NCBI GenBank assembly: GCA_015057715.1
Contig: SVDS01000013.1
Coordinates: forward strand, 1 to 63,453
Direction of reading: 5' to 3'
Source: Paenibacillaceae bacterium
GTDB lineage: Bacteria; Bacillota; Clostridia; Lachnospirales; Lachnospiraceae
DNA length: 63,453 nucleotides
Positions 28,046-36,686 of the stretch are shown one piece after another. The notes under the pieces were generated by a model. That model made no database searches and was not told where the DNA came from. It saw only the letters and a program-made list of their open reading frames with translations. The first letter of the stretch is position 1. The number at the start of each line of letters is the position of its first letter. Position numbers and translations under genes: made by a program.

Positions 28046-28903
28046 TCATAACCCCAATTCAGCAGCTGCATCTTCCCAATACGTTTCAGGAAGCATGGAC
28101 CAGATACTGCTTCCTCCGTCGTTCTCCCATTTTTTAAGTGCAGTCGTAAGGCAAAGCATTGACTGATCAATCCCTGTAGTCAGTGTTTTCTCAACAATCC
28201 TCGTCCAGACCCTCGCCTTTTCATATAAATGACTTTCATATAGTTCCTTTACTGCCAGAGTTTTATCATAATCCAACTGGACCAGCTCTGGTTTCCAGAT
28301 TCCCTTATCTCCGTGAAGAATACAAAACTGCGCATCTCCGCCATAGTCCCAAGGAACACCTACAGATCCTGTATTGACGTGAGTCTTCCCTTTATAATGG
28401 AAGATCCCCTGTTTATGAGTGTGTCCGCAGATAATAAGATCAGCATCCAAATGGTTCAGCACTTCCTTTGCGCTTTCACTTCCCAGGTGGAACACACCCT
28501 TGGTATTCTCTAACGTTCCATGGCAATAATAAAAATCAGGATAACCTTCTATCTTCATTCTTCCTGACAGATCCATACTTTCAAAAAATTCCAGATCTGC
28601 TTTTGTAAGATGTTCGTAGGTATACAAAAGACTTCCGGAAGCAGAAGATGGTGAAACCCAGCCATCTTCCGCCCCGTTTTTATGATTTAATAAATAGTCC
28701 TCACGGTTTCCCCGTATAAAAGTACAGGGATACCTGTCTCTGATATGGTATAAAAGCTCCATTGTCTTTTCCGGGTATGCGCAGTCACTGACATAGTCTC
28801 CCAGAAACAGAAACTGATTCACCCCTCTTTTTACTGCTTCCTCGTAGCATGCATGAAACCCATGATAATTACTGTGAATATCGGAAAATACCCCTAATTT
28901 CAT
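28046..28903 (-). CDS. Calcineurin-like metallophosphoesterase
   Basis: This 285-aa protein has the metallophosphoesterase metal-ligand motifs in order: FSDIHSN near the N terminus, GDYVSD, RGNREDY, and the late CGHTHKQ with GSVG. The domain is of the YfcE/MJ0936 type, with an additional helical C-terminal 60 residues. ATG 28903 follows GGAGGAG; upstream frame extension is not real. It lies 16 bases after the AKR-type gene, so the two form an operon. Its phosphoester substrate is unknown. Confidence 0.87.
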   Translation of the reverse strand: MKLGVFSDIHSNYHGFHACYEEAVKRGVNQFLFLGDYVSDCAYPEKTMELLYHIRDRYPCTFIRGNREDYLLNHKNGAEDGWVSPSSASGSLLYTYEHLTKADLEFFESMDLSGRMKIEGYPDFYYCHGTLENTKGVFHLGSESAKEVLNHLDADLIICGHTHKQGIFHYKGKTHVNTGSVGVPWDYGGDAQFCILHGDKGIWKPELVQLDYDKTLAVKELYESHLYEKARVWTRIVEKTLTTGIDQSMLCLTTALKKWENDGGSSIWSMLPETYWEDAAAELGL

Positions 28904-28919
28904 CTGTCTCCTCCAACTT

Positions 28920-30062
28920 TTACCCCAACAAGACCCTGGCTTTCTCCATTCTTTCAACAATTGGCACCTCAAATGGGCAACGAGTCTCACAGGCCTTGCA
29001 GGCGATACAGTCAGAGGCATTGGATGAAAGGTTTTCATAATGGGCACGTACTGTCCCAGGAACTTCTTCCTGCATGGCAGCCAGGTCATACAGCTTATTT
29101 ACCATGGCAATATCGATGTGGGCAGGGCAGGGTGCGCAATGGCCACAATAAGTACACTGACCGGAATAGGCATGATGGGGGGCACTGGCAAGTACACTTG
29201 CATAATCCTTTTCCTGTTCTGTGGCAGTCTCGTAGGCAAGAGCCGCTTTTACTTCATCTGCTGTACTTAACCCCACCATTATGGAAGCGACTGCAGGACG
29301 GGTGAGGGCATAATGAATACACTGCACCGGAGTTAAAGCAATTCCGAAAGGAGAATTTTCCGCAGAAAACAGCCTGCCTCCCCCATATCCCTTCATTACA
29401 GTAATACCAACGCCTTCCCTGTCACAAAGCTTATAAAGTTCAGCCCGCTCAGGAGCTATGCCATTTAAATCTTCCTGATAATCCTTCTGGAACAATTCAG
29501 TCATATCCTCTGTTGGCGGAAGCAAATCAAATGCCGGGTTTAAACTAAAAAGAATCATCTCAATCTCTCCGCTTAAAGCAGCCAGTTTTGCAACAGCAGG
29601 ATTGTGAGTGCTCATACCAATATGGCGAATCACTCCTTTTTCCTTCAGCCCCCTAACGTATTCAATAAACTCTCCGTTCATAATTTTATAAAACTCAGCT
29701 GACTCATCTACAAAGTGTATCATTCCAAGATCCATGTAATCCGTCTGGAAACGGGTCAGCAGATCTTCAAATGCTTCCTTTACCTTTTCCATATCACGGG
29801 TTCTGACATACTGTCCATTCTGCCAGGTTGCGCCTAAATGTCCCTGTATGATCCATTGATCTCTGCAGTCTTTTATCGCTTCCCCCAGATTGGTTCTCAC
29901 ATTTGGCTCTGACATCCAGCAGTCTAAAATATTGACTCCCTGTTCTTTGCAAAGCCTTACCACTTCTTTTATATCATCATAATTTTTACGTTCCAGCCAT
30001 TCGCCTCCAAGGCCGATCTCGCTGACCATCAGCCCCGTTTTCCCCAGTTTTCGATATCTCAT
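28920..30062 (-). CDS. Aldo/keto reductase-like protein with 4Fe-4S domain
   Basis: This 380-aa protein has an N-terminal AKR barrel (residues 1-285) and a C-terminal ferredoxin-like part with two Cys groups, CTYCGHCAPCP and CIACKACETRCP, each suited to a 4Fe-4S cluster. The AKR tetrad looks incomplete: Asp47 and His116 are recognisable, but the usual Tyr after the Asp and the Lys of the next strand (position held by His75) are missing. It is therefore probably not a classical NADPH carbonyl reductase. I use ATG 30062 after GGAGGGG. It is co-transcribed with the phosphoesterase. Confidence 0.82.
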   Translation of the reverse strand: MRYRKLGKTGLMVSEIGLGGEWLERKNYDDIKEVVRLCKEQGVNILDCWMSEPNVRTNLGEAIKDCRDQWIIQGHLGATWQNGQYVRTRDMEKVKEAFEDLLTRFQTDYMDLGMIHFVDESAEFYKIMNGEFIEYVRGLKEKGVIRHIGMSTHNPAVAKLAALSGEIEMILFSLNPAFDLLPPTEDMTELFQKDYQEDLNGIAPERAELYKLCDREGVGITVMKGYGGGRLFSAENSPFGIALTPVQCIHYALTRPAVASIMVGLSTADEVKAALAYETATEQEKDYASVLASAPHHAYSGQCTYCGHCAPCPAHIDIAMVNKLYDLAAMQEEVPGTVRAHYENLSSNASDCIACKACETRCPFEVPIVERMEKARVLLG

Positions 30063-30156
30063 GTTACCCCTCCAATTAATTTTACATAGATCCAATAGTT
30101 ATCTGAAGTATAGCATATCTGCCATGCTTTATCCAGATCACCGGGGCAGCTTCTTA

Positions 30157-31056
30157 TTATACTTTCTTGCGCACTGTTACAGGTACCCAGAGTTCACAAA
30201 ACAATCCAGGAGCACCTTTCTCAAAATAAATCTCGAAATCCGTTTCATCCGTATGTTCATAGCCGGACTGTGGAAGAAATTCTTTGAAAAATCTTTCCCA
30301 CATCTCACTGATGCAGCCTCCATCTTCACCAAAACAGGAAAAAACGGCATACGTTGCAGGCCCGGTCTCCCAGATGCGGTATCCCCGGCCAAGTAACTCT
30401 TCCACTTTCTCATCCGGTGTTTCCTCATCAAGGATTACTCCGATACCATAGTCAAAAGTCCCCTCGTTTTCTCTGGTAGGGCTGCACAACCCGTAAATAT
30501 CTCTTTTCCCTTCCTGCCCCAGTGCATAAAGTTCATCAAAAATCTTTTCCTTCCTGCACGTAGTCCAGAAGTCAGGTATCTCATGATTTTCCCCGTCGTT
30601 AATCGTCTCATTTTTAAATGCTTTCACTTTTGCAGCAAATCTCATATTTCCCGTATCCACAATTCTGTAATCCATGTTTTTTCCACCTTCCAATGTGATT
30701 TTAATAACCAGGGCATTGAATAATGAAAGCCGGGTTCCCCTTAACTTTGCCGCTTTTGGAGTTACTCCGTGAAATCTGGAAAATGCCTTTGCAAAGCTTT
30801 CCGGAGTTTCATATCCGTATTTATAGGCTGCATCAATCACCTTTATATCCGTCATCTGAAGCTCCTGGCCAGCCAGAGACAGCCTGCGTTTCCTTATGTA
30901 CTCACTGGCTGTCATTCCTGCCATGAGACTAAAGGTTCTGTGAAAATTATAGCTGGACATATGGACCTTTCTGGCAACGTCCTCGTAGCTGATCTTCTCT
31001 AAAAGATGAGCCTCCATGTAGTCAAGCGCCGTTTGTAAAAGTTTCACCCATTCCAT
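30157..31056 (-). CDS. AraC-family regulator with GyrI-like effector domain (second copy)
   Basis: This protein of about 299 residues has two N-terminal AraC helix-turn-helix motifs (SSYNFHRTFSLMAGMT and YETPESFAKAFSRFHGVTP) and a C-terminal GyrI/Rob-like ligand domain. It is a clear paralogue of the protein at 4358-5233, with the same domain order, similar length and the same short linker beginning RL/S-LF. ATG 31056, with GGGGG 8 bases upstream, is preferred over GTG 31065. No obvious target gene is adjacent. Confidence 0.88.
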   Translation of the reverse strand: MEWVKLLQTALDYMEAHLLEKISYEDVARKVHMSSYNFHRTFSLMAGMTASEYIRKRRLSLAGQELQMTDIKVIDAAYKYGYETPESFAKAFSRFHGVTPKAAKLRGTRLSLFNALVIKITLEGGKNMDYRIVDTGNMRFAAKVKAFKNETINDGENHEIPDFWTTCRKEKIFDELYALGQEGKRDIYGLCSPTRENEGTFDYGIGVILDEETPDEKVEELLGRGYRIWETGPATYAVFSCFGEDGGCISEMWERFFKEFLPQSGYEHTDETDFEIYFEKGAPGLFCELWVPVTVRKKV

Positions 31057-31151
31057 TCTCTTCACCCCCTGTCACATATCATTATAAGATTTCAGATTGT
31101 TTTTTTCCTGTCTTCAATTGCCGCATATTGTCTGAGTAAAATCAGAAAACA

Positions 31152-32606
31152 TTAAAAGCAGATTCTGTCTCTTCCCCTCTCCTTTGCCTCATAAAGCTTT
31201 TTGTCTGCCCGTATCAGTGCCTCAGAGACTGTCTCTGTTCCTAACACATATTCAGAAATCCCAGCTGAAAATGTGACCTTGCTGCTCTGTGTTCCCATAT
31301 TATTTTTCTGTCTTAAAGATTCCACCCGCTTATAAGCCTCTCCCAAACTGGTTTCTGCCAGAAATATAGCAAACTCCTCCCCTCCGTAACGGCAGGAAAT
31401 ATGGTCTGGAAAGGTATGCTGAATCAATATTCCAAAATCACTTAAAACCCGGTCTCCCTCAAAATGTCCAAAGGTATCATTGATCATTTTAAAATGGTCT
31501 AAGTCCATGATTATGAACACACCGTCTAAACGGGACTGCTCCACCTGCTCCATAAAATATCTGCGGTTGTAAAGCCCGGTCAGAGAATCAATGGTCGCCA
31601 GTATCTCCAGCTGTTTTTTTGCATTTTCTGATTCTGTGATATCATTGGCAACGTAAATGCAGACTCTGTGAGTTTTCATTGCAATTGCCTTAAAACTGTA
31701 TTTCCTGCCACAAATCTCATGTACCGGATTTAACGAGTCCAGGTTATGATTTTTTAGCTCTTCAATCAACTCATAAGACTGTCCGATTTTCATTTTTGAG
31801 AGAGATGGGAAAAATTCTTTGGATACATTATTAAAACCTAACAGCATGCCATTGCTGTCTATTACAAGAACCGCTTCATTAATGCTTTGGAATATCATCT
31901 CATAGGTAATTGGATTAAGAACCAGCATATCATATCTGAATAGACCTACTGTAATGGAAATGCTCATGATGAAATAGGAAAATGGAGTAAGATCCAGATA
32001 AACAGGTCCCACACCCAACAGATAAAGCATCATCGTAATTACAGGTGCACTTACCCCTATTAACAGAAATAACACTTTATTCCTGTAACTGCCACTGGAT
32101 CTTTTCAGTTTTATTATTAATACCGCTATGCTGTATAAAATGGAAATGCTAAGAACGAGCACCTGAATATAATACCAGATTCCCTTTTGCAGTACCAGTA
32201 TGGGAAATCCAGGTGAATTATCCACGCCTATGGATGAGTAATATAGAAAATGATAATTATTGGTATAAACAAGAATTAATGTGATGACATTAACCATCAG
32301 GACAAGGGTTACCACAAATCTATTGGCGATCATTTTTTCTTCTGTATATTCTCTGGTAAACATCATAATTAAAAACGGATAAAATGACGCTCCAATATAT
32401 TCGACACGTGTCCAGATATACATGGTTCCTACTGTATCCGACAGCAGTTCAAATGCATACCCTATGCAGTGAAAAATCATTGCAGTCATTAAAAGACAAA
32501 AATAGAAAACACCAGGAATTTTTCTTCTGGCCAGACCATAAATAACAAAATTACCGATCAGTGCAGAAGAAATGATCAGTAATACGCTCATTGAAACATT
32601 ATTCAT
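31152..32606 (-). CDS. Diguanylate cyclase with seven-helix membrane sensor
   Basis: This 484-aa protein starts with about seven membrane helices of the histidine-kinase N-terminal 7TM type (residues 1-220), then a PAS-like segment (about 225-310) and a GGDEF domain with intact RYGGEEF motif (about residue 405) and DLDHFKMINDTFGHFEGD. It should make cyclic di-GMP in response to a membrane or extracellular signal. AGAGGAG precedes the ATG. Confidence 0.88.
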   Translation of the reverse strand: MNNVSMSVLLIISSALIGNFVIYGLARRKIPGVFYFCLLMTAMIFHCIGYAFELLSDTVGTMYIWTRVEYIGASFYPFLIMMFTREYTEEKMIANRFVVTLVLMVNVITLILVYTNNYHFLYYSSIGVDNSPGFPILVLQKGIWYYIQVLVLSISILYSIAVLIIKLKRSSGSYRNKVLFLLIGVSAPVITMMLYLLGVGPVYLDLTPFSYFIMSISITVGLFRYDMLVLNPITYEMIFQSINEAVLVIDSNGMLLGFNNVSKEFFPSLSKMKIGQSYELIEELKNHNLDSLNPVHEICGRKYSFKAIAMKTHRVCIYVANDITESENAKKQLEILATIDSLTGLYNRRYFMEQVEQSRLDGVFIIMDLDHFKMINDTFGHFEGDRVLSDFGILIQHTFPDHISCRYGGEEFAIFLAETSLGEAYKRVESLRQKNNMGTQSSKVTFSAGISEYVLGTETVSEALIRADKKLYEAKERGRDRICF

Positions 32607-32692
32607 ATGTATAACTCCTCTCCCGCTTGTTATTTTAGAGAATCAGCAGACAAATGTCAATGTCCTGCGGACAGGAATTAATAAAGTGGCAG

Positions 32693-32739
32693 AAAAAATG
32701 CCAAAGCACTTTGCTTATCTAAGCAGAGTGTTTTGGCAT
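32693..32739 (-). terminator. Terminator of the DUF4865-type gene
   Basis: A long hairpin (ATGCCAAA/TTTGGCAT outer arms with inner TGCTT/AAGCA) is followed by six T on the minus strand. Confidence 0.8.
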
Positions 32740-32771
32740 TAATAGCAAACATATTAACTGAATGTGAGATC

Positions 32772-33320
32772 TTAGCGACTCCTTCCCTCTGAAATATGAA
32801 GAATCTGATAAATTCTACAGCCTTCCTGGATTTGAGGGCGTTCTTTCATAAATAAAAAAACACTATATTTCCATTTATCAGGATTATAGATGCATACCTG
32901 CCCAGTGATCGCCTCATTCCTTTCTGTCATCAGCCTGATTTTCTGGGGAATTTTACTTAAAGACAATTCTGGAGAGATACTTCCGGTTATTTCCATTACA
33001 TAGCGGGAATTCAAAAACTGATCATCAAATTCGGCAAACAGAGGTATACCAATATTAACATGCTGCCAGCCAAACGATTTGATAATCTGATCATAATATC
33101 CGCCAAAGAGAAATTGATTCATGCCCTCTTCCTGATCCCATATATAAAGAGGCGCATATGCCTGCTCAAAACCATCCACACCTTTTTCACGTATCAGATA
33201 GCATTTATATTTCAATCCTGGAAATCCATCGGTTTTATTTCCGTTTTCCTCCACCCGTTTTCTGATAATATCCATATCGTAATCACCTGGAAGTGTTATT
33301 ACATACTGCATTCCTGTCAT
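32772..33320 (-). CDS. DUF4865-family protein
   Basis: This 182-aa soluble protein, with the opening MQYVITLPGDYDMDIIRKRV and a Trp-rich middle, matches the DUF4865 type. The family is small and uncharacterised, and is often encoded next to LysR-type regulators, as here. GGAGGGA precedes the ATG. No catalytic motif is recognised. Confidence 0.72.
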   Translation of the reverse strand: MTGMQYVITLPGDYDMDIIRKRVEENGNKTDGFPGLKYKCYLIREKGVDGFEQAYAPLYIWDQEEGMNQFLFGGYYDQIIKSFGWQHVNIGIPLFAEFDDQFLNSRYVMEITGSISPELSLSKIPQKIRLMTERNEAITGQVCIYNPDKWKYSVFLFMKERPQIQEGCRIYQILHISEGRSR

Positions 33321-33435
33321 TTTATAGATCCCTCCTCTTGTTTTTATAACTTTATTTTACATTACTATTTAATAATAGTATAATAACTAATAATGAATCC
33401 GAACATCATTCATAATGATAGATAGGAGAGAAAAT

Positions 33436-34236
33436 ATGGAAATAAATGACATTGCTATCTTTATGGAGTTATATAGAAACAGATCCATAACAAAAACGGC
33501 AGAACTCCTGCATTATACCCAATCCAATGTATCCACCCGTCTTATGAAACTTGAGAAAGAATTACATGGCACATTTTTTCTCCGTACCAGATCAGGGCTT
33601 AAAATACTTCCTGATGGAGAACGTTTTTACCAATATGCCGTTGTAATGGAAGATACACTTAAAAATCTGTACCAGGAATTTCAGTCGGAAAGCCAGGAAA
33701 TCCGTGTAGGCTCAACACAGCTTCTTTCCAGGCTCTACTTCCCATGGTTATATGAAAAAAGCAGTCATTTTACCATGCATACTGATGCTGTAAAAAAATT
33801 AAACCGTAACTTTAACAGTCAGATTTATGATATAATTATCACTCACATGGCCCAGTCTCCAGAAACTGGAATTTATCAGATTCAATACCCGGAAGTCCTT
33901 TTATGGACTGCCTCCTCCAGCCTGGAAATGAATCCGGACGAAGTTTTGCCAGTTATTGTCAGCCGGGATAAGTTATGCCCACTTCGCCATTTAACCTTAC
34001 AAGCCCTACGTCAGGGAAAAAGTGAATTGTCTTTGATCGAAGTGGACACGCTGGATTTACTCATTACTCTGCTGTCATCCAATCGGGCAATTGCATTGCT
34101 GCCTGAAAAATTAATAAAACAGGAGAGACGGTTAAAAGTTCTTCCATCTCTTTCACCAGTTACACTTCCTGTGTATGGATATTGCAGAAACAAGACGGAA
34201 GCTGATATCTTAAATCAACTATTCCAAAAAACTTAA
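33436..34236 (+). CDS. LysR-family regulator
   Basis: This 266-aa protein has the LysR winged helix at residues 1-60 (SITKTAELLHYTQSNVSTRL) and a periplasmic-binding-like effector domain. ATG 33436 has AGGAGAG at the right distance; the longer frame from 33415 contains the ribosome site itself. It is divergent from the DUF4865 gene, which it probably regulates from the shared 115-base region. Confidence 0.9.
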   Translation: MEINDIAIFMELYRNRSITKTAELLHYTQSNVSTRLMKLEKELHGTFFLRTRSGLKILPDGERFYQYAVVMEDTLKNLYQEFQSESQEIRVGSTQLLSRLYFPWLYEKSSHFTMHTDAVKKLNRNFNSQIYDIIITHMAQSPETGIYQIQYPEVLLWTASSSLEMNPDEVLPVIVSRDKLCPLRHLTLQALRQGKSELSLIEVDTLDLLITLLSSNRAIALLPEKLIKQERRLKVLPSLSPVTLPVYGYCRNKTEADILNQLFQKT

Positions 34237-34255
34237 GTGATAAATAGAAACTAGA

Positions 34256-34870
34256 CTACCACACATAAGGAATTAACCGATAGGTGCGTTTTTCATATTC
34301 CGTAAATTCGTTTCCAAAATGGTTTCTTAAAACTTTTTCTTCCACGTAAATCCTGGCTGAATAACATATTATGGAAAATATCAATACCATAGCCAGTGCA
34401 ATCCCACCCCTAAGTCCAAGCGCTGTCCCAACCAGACTGCACATACTGCCTGTATATGCCGGATTTCTAACTTTTTTATAGATCCCGGTAGTAATAAGAT
34501 GCTGCTCTTTGGAAGTCTGCACTGATAAAGTAAACGATCTTTTTAACGTCAATACCGCCCATAAACGGATTATAATTCCAGCCAGCATTAAAATAATTCC
34601 AGGATAAGTGACCACCACTGGCAATTTTGTATTGAGAACAGAGTCCAGGCCATTCTGGCCAACCATAAAAAAGCTCAAGTAAATACAGGCATAGAAATTA
34701 ATGATCAGCAGCCATTTAGTTCCATTGTCCCGCTTATTGGTTTTATCCGTCCTCCTGTCTTTTGGATGTGTATAGATAACTATAAAAGCTTCTGCTGCTA
34801 TTATAAGTAATAAAGCAATATGATACATATAAAATGATGCTGAATCAGGAAATTTCCATCTATCACACAT
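34256..34870 (-). CDS. Isoprenylcysteine methyltransferase-like membrane protein
   Basis: This 204-aa membrane protein has about five helices and the C-terminal SAM-binding signature of the ICMT/PEMT family: GIYKKVRNPAYTGS followed by an Arg/Glu-rich end (EEKVLRNHFGNEFTEYEKRTYRLIP). Such bacterial proteins methylate lipids or small molecules; the substrate here is unknown. Its ATG overlaps the stop of the DUF3021 gene by 8 bases, so it is the third gene of the LytTR operon. Confidence 0.82.
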   Translation of the reverse strand: MCDRWKFPDSASFYMYHIALLLIIAAEAFIVIYTHPKDRRTDKTNKRDNGTKWLLIINFYACIYLSFFMVGQNGLDSVLNTKLPVVVTYPGIILMLAGIIIRLWAVLTLKRSFTLSVQTSKEQHLITTGIYKKVRNPAYTGSMCSLVGTALGLRGGIALAMVLIFSIICYSARIYVEEKVLRNHFGNEFTEYEKRTYRLIPYVW

Positions 34871-35285
34871 TCCTGTCTCTCCAATCTTCTAATAATCGGT
34901 TTATTTCTTCTGCGCTGCTTTTTTCCATATAGTAAAAATACAAATGAATTGCCGCCATTACAAAAATATACACGATTGAGCATAGTATAATTGAACTTGT
35001 ATTGATGCCGATCCAATTAAAATTTACTGCAAAGAACAGGTTAACTGGATACAACAATGCTGCTTCTGCAAAAAAATGTCCCAGATAGGTCTTAAAATTT
35101 ATCCTCCCAATAAGTTCATCCAAAATGCAGGTAAGAACTAAATAGCCCACCAATTCAAAGGCAAACCCAATAAAGAGGTTTGTTTTCCCTTCAGTAACTA
35201 AATTAATAATACCTGCCAGCAATAGAATGACTGTAAAACACATTGAAATCGCAGGTATATATGTTTTCAAAACCTTATACACCAT
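34863..35285 (-). CDS. DUF3021-family membrane protein
   Basis: This 140-aa protein has four membrane helices and is of the DUF3021 type, which is very commonly paired with a LytTR DNA-binding protein. The partner probably holds the regulator in check at the membrane. It starts one base after the LytTR stop and overlaps the next gene. Confidence 0.82.
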   Translation of the reverse strand: MVYKVLKTYIPAISMCFTVILLLAGIINLVTEGKTNLFIGFAFELVGYLVLTCILDELIGRINFKTYLGHFFAEAALLYPVNLFFAVNFNWIGINTSSIILCSIVYIFVMAAIHLYFYYMEKSSAEEINRLLEDWRDRNV

Positions 35286-35286
35286 A

Positions 35287-35724
35287 TTATCTCCTTATCT
35301 TTTCTTTTAAGTTTGTTATGTACTTTCTTGAAACAAGAAGATGCTCACCGTTATTAAGTTCTACCATAATCCTGTGATTTGGATAGGATTTCACATTGTT
35401 GACAGCAGTAATATTTAGTAATTGTGATTTAGAAATCCGGACAATCGTTGTTTCCTCCAGCTCCGACTCCATTACCTGAATGGTCTTCCTGGTCTCATAA
35501 ATATTCCTGTCTGAATAGATAAATGTTTTCCTGTCTATTGTTTCGATGTAACAAACCTGATCCAAAGGAATCTGATAAACCTTATCTTCTTTAAGACCTT
35601 CCAGCATAAAATCATATTGCCTGATGTGCTGAATCAGCCTTGTAATCCGTTCCGTCATGTTTGGATATCTGATTTCTATCTCTGTTTCCTGTATCTCTTT
35701 TCTATGCTGCAGCAATAATTTCAA
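35287..35724 (-). CDS. LytTR DNA-binding regulator
   Basis: This 145-aa protein has a C-terminal LytTR domain (about residues 45-145, with ISKSQLLNITAVNNVKSYPN and a final VSRKYITNLK). The N-terminal 40 residues are short and lack a receiver domain, so it belongs to the single-domain LytTR regulators paired with DUF3021. The start is a TTG at 35724, 6 bases after AGGAGG. It likely autoregulates this operon. Confidence 0.85.
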   Translation of the reverse strand: MKLLLQHRKEIQETEIEIRYPNMTERITRLIQHIRQYDFMLEGLKEDKVYQIPLDQVCYIETIDRKTFIYSDRNIYETRKTIQVMESELEETTIVRISKSQLLNITAVNNVKSYPNHRIMVELNNGEHLLVSRKYITNLKEKIRR

Positions 35725-35860
35725 AGAAACACCTCCTGACACGATAAATATAAATCATTCAATCTGTTTACTCAAGTAAATCTGTTTAAAATACCCTGTT
35801 GAAGGTATATAATACCTGTAATGTGTTTCATTACTTATTTTATTGGAAGGATTGATTCTT

Positions 35861-36577
35861 ATGAAAAGGTTGTTAAAAAAGACTGCAGCAATATTTCTGA
35901 CAATCATGATCCTCTTTATCACTGCATTTTTTATTTATACATCCATCTACTATAAAGCGGATGATGTTGCTGTAAACGCACTGAATCAGGATATAAAAAG
36001 CGGACGCGCAAAAGAGGAAAAGCAGTATATCCTTTTATCTTCCAAAACCCAGACCGATTCGGCTCTTATTTTTTATCCGGGAGGGAAAGTGGAAACTGCA
36101 GCCTACTATCCGCTTCTGTCAAAAATCTCCAGCCAGGGGATTACCTGTATCCTTGTAAAAATGCCATTTCATCTCGCTGTATTTAACCCCGCTGCCGCAG
36201 ATAAAATCATAAAGGAGTTTCCGGATATAAAAAACTGGTACATTGGCGGACATTCTCTGGGCGGAGCCATGGCAAGCAGTTATATGGCATCCCACCCTGA
36301 CTCCTTAAATGGACTGATCCTTCTTGGGGCTTATCCTTATGGGGATATTGACACGCAAAAGGCACTTGTTCTATATGGGACCATGGATGGCGTATTGAAC
36401 CGGGAAAAAATAAAAGGAGCTGTAAATGTGATTCCCATAGAGGGCGGAAATCACGCCGGCTTTGGAAGTTATGGAAGTCAGAACGGGGATGGAATTGCTC
36501 GTATCCCGGGAGAAGAACAGCAGGAAATTGCGGTAAAAACTATTCTTGAATTTATACAAAAAAAACAGGATCCGTAA
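35861..36577 (+). CDS. Membrane-anchored alpha/beta hydrolase
   Basis: This 238-aa protein has an N-terminal uncleaved signal-anchor (residues 7-27) and an extracytoplasmic alpha/beta hydrolase domain. The nucleophile is in GGHSLGGAM, an acidic residue follows LYGTMDGV, and the late His is in GGNHAGFG. It resembles the abhydrolase_5 group of unknown esterases. ATG 35861 is preceded by GGAAGG. It is divergent from the LytTR operon and could belong to its regulon (inferred). Confidence 0.82.
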   Translation: MKRLLKKTAAIFLTIMILFITAFFIYTSIYYKADDVAVNALNQDIKSGRAKEEKQYILLSSKTQTDSALIFYPGGKVETAAYYPLLSKISSQGITCILVKMPFHLAVFNPAAADKIIKEFPDIKNWYIGGHSLGGAMASSYMASHPDSLNGLILLGAYPYGDIDTQKALVLYGTMDGVLNREKIKGAVNVIPIEGGNHAGFGSYGSQNGDGIARIPGEEQQEIAVKTILEFIQKKQDP

Positions 36578-36629
36578 TCTTACTAATTGCCAGCATAGCT
36601 GCTGTCATGCATTTATAAGAATTCTAAAA

Positions 36630-36668
36630 GAGCAGGAGAAAAGCTAATAAGGTGCTTTTCTCCTGCTC
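36630..36668 (-). terminator. Terminator of the XDH operon
   Basis: Fifteen-base perfect arms (36630-36644 and 36654-36668) are followed by TTTTAGAATT on the minus strand; it can also end the convergent hydrolase transcript. Confidence 0.85.
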
Positions 36669-36686
36669 CGTGTCAATACCCACTCA

